64,000 bases of DNA from Streptomyces sp. NBC_00513 (GTDB lineage: Bacteria; Actinomycetota; Actinomycetes; Streptomycetales; Streptomycetaceae). Made by a program: the position numbers and the translations under genes. Shown here piece by piece: positions 58,720-64,000 of this stretch. The notes below the pieces were generated by a model, which made no database searches, was not told where the DNA came from, and saw only the letters and a list, made by a program, of their open reading frames with translations. The stretch covers positions 7,068,001 to 7,132,000 of the forward strand of contig NZ_CP107845.1 of assembly GCF_041431415.1 (NCBI RefSeq). Reading direction: 5' to 3'. Within the stretch, counting starts at the first letter, position 1; every line of letters begins with the position of its first letter.

Positions 58720-59568
58720 TCAGTTCTCGTCCGGGGCCGGGATCCGTCCCGGGGGTTCCGGTTCGGCGGTCGGCAGGAACCGACCGATGAAGACCTTGTA
58801 CAGACCCGCTCCCAGCACACCGCCGATGAACGGACCGATGATGGGGACCCAGAAGTAGAAGTTCCCGTACTGATCTCGCCATGCTCCGCCGTAGCCGGTG
58901 AGGAAGCTGGCCAGTCGGGGGCCGAAGTCACGTGCCGGGTTGATCGCGTATCCGGCGTTGGTGCCCCAGGCCATGCCGATGGCCACCACGATCAGGCCGA
59001 CGATGAACGGCGCCAGGTTGGCGCCCGGGGGAGTGTTGAGCAGGTCGGTGACCGCGAAGATCAGCAGGAGCAGGATCGCGGTGCCGATGATCTGGTCGCG
59101 CAGCGCGCCCCACTCGGTGACCGGCAGGTTCGTGTTGCCGTTGGCCGGCAGCGTGGAGAAGACGCCCTGCGTCTTGATGGTGTGGCCGGGGTCGGCCTTC
59201 CCGAGCGCCTCGGTGTAGTTCCACCGGACGATCAGGGCCGCCACGAACGCGCCGGCCGTCTGGGCCAGCGCGTAGGGGGCCACCTTGCTCCAGGGGAACC
59301 CTTTGAACGTCGCCAGTGCGACGGTCACCGCCGGATTGAGGTGAGCACCGCTCAGCCTCGCGGCGACGTAGACGCCCAGCGTGACGCCGAGGCCCCAGGC
59401 CCAGGCGATGCTGTCGTGGTTGCCCAGGCCGCCCGCCGGGTCCGTGAGGGCGCCGCCGGCGACCACCTGGGCCACCACGCCGCAACCGAAGAGGATGAGG
59501 ATCAGGGTGCCGGCGAATTCGGCGGACAGTTCGCCGACCAGGCCTGATCTCTTGAGCCGCTCAGCCAT
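58720..59568 (-). CDS. glpF: Glycerol facilitator (MIP/aquaporin family)
   Basis: 282 residues with six membrane spans. Both NPA boxes are present: SGAHLNPAVTVAL and GYAINPARDFGPR. The Asp after the second NPAR is the mark of glycerol-conducting aquaglyceroporins as opposed to water channels. It lets glycerol into the cell for GlpK. The divergent gap to dhaK has an inverted repeat that could be the operator for a GylR-like regulator, though no regulator gene is adjacent. Confidence 0.96.
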   Translation of the reverse strand: MAERLKRSGLVGELSAEFAGTLILILFGCGVVAQVVAGGALTDPAGGLGNHDSIAWAWGLGVTLGVYVAARLSGAHLNPAVTVALATFKGFPWSKVAPYALAQTAGAFVAALIVRWNYTEALGKADPGHTIKTQGVFSTLPANGNTNLPVTEWGALRDQIIGTAILLLLIFAVTDLLNTPPGANLAPFIVGLIVVAIGMAWGTNAGYAINPARDFGPRLASFLTGYGGAWRDQYGNFYFWVPIIGPFIGGVLGAGLYKVFIGRFLPTAEPEPPGRIPAPDEN

Positions 59569-59635
59569 GGGTGCCCCTTCCCGTCGGCCGGGGTCCGGCC
59601 GTCGACTGCCCCGAGCCTCAATGAATCACTGTAAT

Positions 59636-59653
59636 CCCGGACATATCTCCGGG
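59636..59653. promoter_or_regulatory. Inverted repeat in glpF-dhaK divergent region
   Basis: CCCGGA (59636-59641) and TCCGGG (59648-59653) are perfect arms around a 6-bp AT-rich core, about 68 bp from glpF and 213 bp from dhaK. The rest of 59569-59865 shows no gene. An operator for glycerol genes is likely but unproven. Confidence 0.4.
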
Positions 59654-59865
59654 CCAGTGGCGGAGATCCGCCCCGGATCCGAAGGCTCTCCCCGGTCCCG
59701 CGGACACCCCCGGGATCAGCGGGCCGCTGCGGATCCCGGGGCCTTCGCGGCACACTTGACGTACGGCTCGCGACCGCGGTCGCGGCCGTCCGCACCCCGC
59801 GCCTGCGAGCCGCGGAGCGCACCGGCACGAGACTCGCCCGCCAGGTCCGACCCCGGAGGTACCCG

Positions 59866-60870
59866 ATGAACATGCTCATCAACAGCGCGGAGACCGTGGT
59901 CGCCGACGCCCTGCGGGGGATGGCCGCCGCCCACCCGGATCTCGACGTGGACGTGGAGGGCCGGGTGGTCGTACGGCGGGGCGTCCGTGAGGGCGGTCGG
60001 GTCGGCCTGGTCTCCGGAGGCGGCTCCGGACACGAACCCCTGCACGCCGGCTTCGTCGGGTACGGGATGCTGTCCGCCGCGTGTCCCGGAGAGGTGTTCA
60101 CCTCGCCGGTACCCGACCAGATGCTGCGGGCGGCCAAGGCCGTGGACTCCGGGCAGGGCGTGCTGTTCGTCGTCAAGAACTACACCGGCGACGTGTTGAA
60201 CTTCGACATGGCGGCCGAGCTGGCCGAGGAGGACGGCATCCGCGTCGAGCGGGTCCTGGTCAACGACGACGTCGCCGTCACCGACAGCCTGTACACCGCC
60301 GGGCGACGCGGTACGGGAGCCACTCTCTTCGTCGAGAAGATCGCGGGCGCCGCCGCCGAGGCGGGGGCGCCGCTGGAACAGGTCGCGGCGCTCGCCCGAC
60401 GCGTGAACGACGCCTCTCGGAGCTTCGGGGTGGCGCTCAGCGCCTGCTCGACCCCCGCGAAGGGCAGCCCGACCTTCGACCTCCCCGACGGGGAGCTGGA
60501 GTTGGGTGTCGGCATCCACGGCGAGCCGGGCCGGGAGCGTCGCGCGATGATGCCCTCCCGGGACATCGCCGAGTTCGCGGTGGGCGCCGTCCTGGAAGAC
60601 CTGGCGGCGGTGGGGCCGACCGACGGGCCGGTGCTGGCCCTGGTGAACGGCATGGGCGCGACACCCTTGTTGGAGCTGTACGGCTTCCACGCCGAGGTGG
60701 CGAGGGTGCTGGCGGACCGGGGCGTTCCGGTCGCGCGGGCACTCGTGGGGAACTACGTCACCTCGCTGGACATGGCGGGGTGCTCGGTGACGCTGTGCCG
60801 GGCCGACGATGAACTGCTGCGGCTGTGGGACGCGCCCGTGGAGACGGCGGCACTGCGCTGGGGTCGATGA
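59866..60870 (+). CDS. dhaK: Dihydroxyacetone kinase subunit DhaK, without adjacent DhaL/DhaM
   Basis: 334 residues, the usual DhaK length. It has SGGGSGHEPLHAGFVG near residue 45, and the His that binds dihydroxyacetone covalently in GVGIHGEPG (residue 218). DhaK alone only binds substrate; phosphorylation needs DhaL with ADP/ATP and, in PTS-type systems, DhaM. Neither follows within the window, since the next genes are small and unrelated. A DhaL may be elsewhere or the gene may be a leftover. Confidence 0.92.
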   Translation: MNMLINSAETVVADALRGMAAAHPDLDVDVEGRVVVRRGVREGGRVGLVSGGGSGHEPLHAGFVGYGMLSAACPGEVFTSPVPDQMLRAAKAVDSGQGVLFVVKNYTGDVLNFDMAAELAEEDGIRVERVLVNDDVAVTDSLYTAGRRGTGATLFVEKIAGAAAEAGAPLEQVAALARRVNDASRSFGVALSACSTPAKGSPTFDLPDGELELGVGIHGEPGRERRAMMPSRDIAEFAVGAVLEDLAAVGPTDGPVLALVNGMGATPLLELYGFHAEVARVLADRGVPVARALVGNYVTSLDMAGCSVTLCRADDELLRLWDAPVETAALRWGR

Positions 60871-61111
60871 CCGGGACCGATCCGTCCGCCCGGTGGGCGA
60901 GGCCCGCGGCGCAGGCCACCGCGGGCCCCCGCCGCGATCCGAAGCGGCCGGACGGGGGCTGATCGAGGGACGAGACGGGCGGCTCGGGTGCCCGGGGCCG
61001 CGACGAGGCCGACGCGGCCGCGTGGGGCATCGGGACACGATTGGGCGCAAGCGATCGGCTCTCCATCCGTTTCGCCGCGCGCGGGTGGCCGAGACGTGGA
61101 ACCGTCTCCAC

Positions 61112-61348
61112 ATGACCGAAAGCTCGATTCCTTACATCTCAGCGGCCCGGGTCACCGTCCGGGGGGTACAGCCCGGCACTCCGCCCTTCCGCATCGTGGA
61201 AGTGGACGGGGAATTCATCGGCAGGGCGACATCGATGACGGACGTGCTCCTGATCGCCGCGGAGGCGGGCGTTCCCATCCACGACCTCGACGACCTGGAA
61301 GCGGTCCACTGGGTGGGCGGCGGCAAGTTCACCTGGAGACCGCACTAG
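61112..61348 (+). CDS. Hypothetical protein, 78 aa
   Basis: A small soluble protein starting MTESSIPYISAARVTV. It is beta-rich and then helical (MTDVLLIAAEAGVPIHDLDDLEAVHWVGG), ending with FTWRPH. I do not recognise a family. The 241-bp gap before it carries no clear gene. It is 50 bp before the YCII-like gene and may be cotranscribed with it. Confidence 0.5.
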   Translation: MTESSIPYISAARVTVRGVQPGTPPFRIVEVDGEFIGRATSMTDVLLIAAEAGVPIHDLDDLEAVHWVGGGKFTWRPH

Positions 61349-61398
61349 GACGTGTCCCGGAGGCGGCCGACGGAGACGGATGGCCAAGGGAGCCATGG

Positions 61399-61737
61399 AT
61401 GACGCGGTACCTGATCTCGTTCGACGACGGCGCGATGAGCTTCCCCGAGGAGGAGTTGCCCCAGGTGGCCGAGGCCTCGCACGCGGTCGTGCGGGAGGCT
61501 CGGGAAGCCGCCGTGTGGGTCTTCGGCGGGGGACTGGAAAGGCAGCGGGCGAGCGTCGTGGCCACCGACGGGACCGTCACCGACGGCCCGTACCCGGAGA
61601 CGAAGGCGGTCCTCGGCGGGTTCTCGATCATCGATGTGCCCTCCCGGGAGGACGCGCTGGAGTGGGCCGCCAAGATCGCCGCCGCGTGCCGCTGTGCGCA
61701 AGAGGTCCGGGAGATCATGCCCGACCCGACCGGCTGA
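61399..61737 (+). CDS. YCII/DGPF-domain protein
   Basis: 112 residues. The fold is that of the YCII-related family: MTRYLISFDDG at the start, VFGGGLERQRASVVATDGTVTDGPYPETKAVLGG carrying the DGPF-like DGPY, and FSIIDVPSREDALEWAAKIAAAC. YCII proteins are small dimeric ferredoxin-like proteins; DGPF members often accompany ECF sigma factors, but none is adjacent here. The start at 61399 overlaps another ATG at 61395 in a different frame. Confidence 0.85.
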   Translation: MTRYLISFDDGAMSFPEEELPQVAEASHAVVREAREAAVWVFGGGLERQRASVVATDGTVTDGPYPETKAVLGGFSIIDVPSREDALEWAAKIAAACRCAQEVREIMPDPTG

Positions 61738-61739
61738 CC

Positions 61740-61794
61740 GGAGACGACCCGCCCGGATACGACCCGCCCGGAGACGACCCGCCCGGATACGACC
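61740..61794. repeat. 15-bp tandem repeat, about 3.7 copies
   Basis: GGAGACGACCCGCCC and GGATACGACCCGCCC alternate from just after the YCII-like gene, the last copy being partial. The final copy runs into a perfect hairpin at 61788-61812. Confidence 0.8.
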
Positions 61795-61812
61795 GTCGCG
61801 AGGACGGTCGTA
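61788..61812. terminator. Bidirectional hairpin after YCII-like and radical SAM genes
   Basis: Perfect 10-bp arms TACGACCGTC (61788-61797) and GACGGTCGTA (61803-61812) with loop GCGAG, located between two convergent genes. Confidence 0.8.
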
Positions 61813-61845
61813 CCGTGCCGCGTCTTCGCCTTCCGTGCCGCCCCG

Positions 61846-63192
61846 TCAGGACGTCTCCTCCTCCAGGCCTTCCAGGCTGTCCATGAACGAGCTGACGGAG
61901 AACACCGCACGGCCGGGGCCGGCCGGGCCGTAGCCGGGCGGGGACTTCAGGCCGAACTCCTCCAGGGTCGCCCGGTACGCCTCCAGCAGGCGGATGTGGT
62001 ACTCCAGCGGCGCCCCGAGGGGGTTGGCCTTGCCCAGCGGTGTCGTCGGCTCCGGGCACCAGGTGGTGAAGCGCGGCACCACACCGTTCGACATGAAGAA
62101 CCGCAGGCCCTCGGTGGTCGATTCGATCGCCTCGTCGACCTTCGTGAAACCGAACGGCTCGGCCATCTCGATGCCCGCCACGAAGTTGGGGATCACGTTG
62201 CGCGGGCCGAACACCTCGGTGGAGTCCAGGATCCTGCGGTGCCACTCGTCGCGGCCCACGTAGCGTTCCTTGCCCGGGCAGTGGAGCTGGAACAGCCGGC
62301 GGTCCCACACCTCGAAGTTCGGGTGGTAGATCCGGATGCCGTGGTCGTGGAAACGCTGGACGTCCGCGCGGGGCAACGCCTGGGCGACCACCTTGCCGAT
62401 CCAGCGGCCGGGGAAGCGCTCCTCGATGGCCTTGGCGTAGTGGCCGTAGAAATCGGCCTCGTCCCGGCCGGCGACCTGCGAGGTGATCGAGCCTCCGGTG
62501 AGCGTGTAGGCCCGGGAGGTGCCCGCGGTGTCGTACCGGTCGATGATCTCCAGGGCCTCCAGGACCTCTTCGACCGGCTTCACGCCGGTGTAGGGCCGGC
62601 CCGCCGCCTTGTGCTGCCGCCAGTTGTGGTTGATGTCGCAGAACTGGCACTCCTCCTTGGCCCCGAAGTACTGGCAGACCCGGAAGACCGTCAGGTAGAC
62701 GAGGTAGCCCCACTGGATGGTCGGCGCGACCTCCATCACGGACTTGCCGTTCGACAGCTTGTGCCGGTAGTACTCCGGCATCGGCGGCAGGCCGACGTCC
62801 GCGATCCGCGCCCCGTCCAGGTAGAGGCCGAGCGCGCCGTCCTCGCCGCCGCGCACGACGTACGGGGAGTCCGGATTGACCCGTACCGACACGACGGTGC
62901 GGCGCAGGTCGTACGGACCACCGGTGAGCACGATCTCCTCGGGAGGTCGGTTCAGCGCGGCGGCGCCGAGCTCCGGCAACGTGCGGTGGTCGAAGGAGAA
63001 GATGAAGTAGGACTTCGGCTTGACGTCACCCGAGGATCCGTCGGTGGTGCCGCTGAGCGCGGACTCGTCGAAGGCCATGCCACCCCGCAGGAGGTCCTCC
63101 TTGAACACGGCCTCCCGCGGTACCTGTGGGAAGCGGCCCATGAGGTCCTCGACGAGCGCGGTCCGGCCGGCGCTCTCCGCGTGTTGCTTCAC
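61846..63192 (-). CDS. Radical SAM protein with C-x8-C-x2-C cluster motif
   Basis: 448 residues. The iron-sulfur motif is CQYFGAKEECQFC at Cys173, Cys182 and Cys185, giving C-x8-C-x2-C and not the classical C-x3-C-x2-C. The surroundings (WGYLVYLTVFRVC; CDINHNW) and later TLTGGSITSQ, like the GGEP strand of radical SAM enzymes, support the assignment; IPNFVAGIEMA fits a late barrel strand. An extra N-terminal domain of ~150 residues precedes the barrel. No precursor peptide or SPASM cysteines are apparent (other Cys at HCPG and WCPE). Function unknown; it is probably transcribed alone. Confidence 0.82.
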   Translation of the reverse strand: MKQHAESAGRTALVEDLMGRFPQVPREAVFKEDLLRGGMAFDESALSGTTDGSSGDVKPKSYFIFSFDHRTLPELGAAALNRPPEEIVLTGGPYDLRRTVVSVRVNPDSPYVVRGGEDGALGLYLDGARIADVGLPPMPEYYRHKLSNGKSVMEVAPTIQWGYLVYLTVFRVCQYFGAKEECQFCDINHNWRQHKAAGRPYTGVKPVEEVLEALEIIDRYDTAGTSRAYTLTGGSITSQVAGRDEADFYGHYAKAIEERFPGRWIGKVVAQALPRADVQRFHDHGIRIYHPNFEVWDRRLFQLHCPGKERYVGRDEWHRRILDSTEVFGPRNVIPNFVAGIEMAEPFGFTKVDEAIESTTEGLRFFMSNGVVPRFTTWCPEPTTPLGKANPLGAPLEYHIRLLEAYRATLEEFGLKSPPGYGPAGPGRAVFSVSSFMDSLEGLEEETS

Positions 63193-63703
63193 TTCTGACT
63201 CCTTGGGCCGTTGTGACGTGCGATGGCCGGTTCGACTGCCTACTGCTCGACTCGACTGCTCGACTGCGGGTCGCGCGTCGCCGATCCGAACCGGGACTGA
63301 ACACGTTCAATTGCTCCTGTCACACTACCCCGCGCGCCCGCGACACTCACGCGCACCCCGTCCTCGGGAGCCTCGTGGCGGTCGCGGAATCCGAACGCTG
63401 CCAGGCACCCGTCCGCGGACGCAAGCGACTTGCCGCCCGGCGGGAGGCCACTTCCGGCCCCGCCGAACGGAGCCCCGCCTCGATCGTTCGAAGGGTTTCG
63501 GCCGGCCTGCGGCGACGACCGCATTCCCGGGTGTGGGTGGGGGAGGGCGGGGCAGGCGATGTCAGGGCCGGACGCATCGGCCGCATCGCACGACGAACGG
63601 CGCGCACGGCGAACGGCGCGCGACGAACGCGCACGACGAACAGAAGGGACGGACGCGGGGAAGACCCTCGGCGTCCTCCGCTCACCGGAGGAGTTGTTTT
63701 CGC
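63193..63703. other. 511-bp non-coding region between radical SAM and PRC-barrel genes
   Basis: No convincing gene. It holds several CGACTGC copies around 63233-63266, a 12-bp palindrome TGAACACGTTCA (63298-63309) 106 bp before the radical SAM start that may be an operator, and a 12-bp direct repeat CGAACGGCGCGC at 63594-63605 and 63610-63621. The region is unusually repetitive near 63,585-63,645. Confidence 0.6.
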
Positions 63704-64000
63704 GTGACTGAGCATGTGTGGAGCTTCAAGGCGACCTCGGGCCACCGGGCCGGCACCGACCTGGCCGGCTACAAGGTCGAGGCGACCGACGGCGGCATCG
63801 GCAAGGTGGACAAGCACTCCGACGAGGTCGGTGACGCCTACCTGCTCGTGGACACCGGAGTCTGGATCTTCGGCAAGGAAGTCCTCCTGCCCGCGAGCAC
63901 CGTCACCCGGATCGACCCGGACGACAAGAAGATCTTCGTCGATCGCACCAGGGAACAGGTCAAGAACGCTCCCGAGTTCCACCGCGACAAGCACCTGGGC
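63704..64000 (+). CDS. PRC-barrel domain protein, 3' end beyond window
   Basis: GTG 63704 with GGAGGAG upstream begins a protein closely similar to the one at 43733: shared YKVEATDGxIGKVDKHSDEV, then DTGxWIFGKEVLLP and a helical tail. At least 99 residues are visible, with no stop before the window edge. The two are paralogues, with changed residues mainly in the first 20 positions and in the tail. Same probable role as a small stress-linked scaffold; function unknown. Confidence 0.87.
   Translation, partial: MTEHVWSFKATSGHRAGTDLAGYKVEATDGGIGKVDKHSDEVGDAYLLVDTGVWIFGKEVLLPASTVTRIDPDDKKIFVDRTREQVKNAPEFHRDKHLG

Overview
The window is high-GC actinobacterial DNA with strongly C/G-ending codons, and it is most likely a Streptomyces chromosome. 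The evidence is a mycothiol-type enzyme, SigB/F-like stress sigma machinery, many PP2C/anti-sigma proteins, Tat-exported secreted enzymes, an Rpf-like protein, rare TTA codons, and a biosynthetic cluster of the polycyclic tetramate macrolactam (PTM) type. I saw no phage, insertion sequence, CRISPR array, rRNA or tRNA.

Layout. 1-3.9 kb: a truncated zinc-ribbon repeat protein, a TetR regulator divergent from a mycothiol-dependent isomerase-like enzyme, a LapA-like membrane protein and a PAS-SpoIIE phosphatase. 4-19.3 kb (minus strand): a PTM-type cluster with fatty-acid hydroxylase (ftdA-like), a 3,226-residue iterative PKS-NRPS (ftdB-like), two phytoene-desaturase-like flavoenzymes and a P450. 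The alcohol dehydrogenase usually found in these clusters is absent. 19.8-22 kb: two overlapping MEDS-domain proteins (MEDS-STAS and MEDS-HATPase). 22-28.7 kb: three secreted proteins that share a C-terminal seven-repeat PLL-type beta-propeller but carry different catalytic heads (lysozyme-like, LytM/M23, GH43-like), plus a Tat-exported esterase. 29-32 kb: an FHA protein coupled to a Ser/Thr kinase, then an Rpf-like protein.

32.2-39.5 kb is the most unusual region. An MFS exporter diverges from a six-gene run: Fec/Btu-type binding lipoprotein, permease and ATPase, a DUF364-like protein, a GHMP kinase, and a fold-type-II PLP enzyme with altered substrate loop. A Fur/Zur-like palindrome lies in the shared promoter. 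It reads as a possible undescribed small-metallophore synthesis, export and uptake locus.

39.6-44.1 kb holds small genes, a MarR/MFS composite pseudogene and stress-type small proteins. 44.2-48.9 kb holds glycogen debranching enzyme and phosphoketolase. 48.9-55.7 kb is rich in signalling: a SigB/F-family sigma factor, a CDGSH protein with a haem-oxygenase-like partner, an anti-sigma kinase, a receiver-PP2C protein, a CHASE3 histidine kinase and a divergent HTH-receiver fusion. 56-61 kb carries a medium-chain dehydrogenase, glpF-glpK and an orphan dhaK. The window ends with a radical SAM enzyme with a non-canonical cysteine spacing and a second PRC-barrel gene that runs off the edge.
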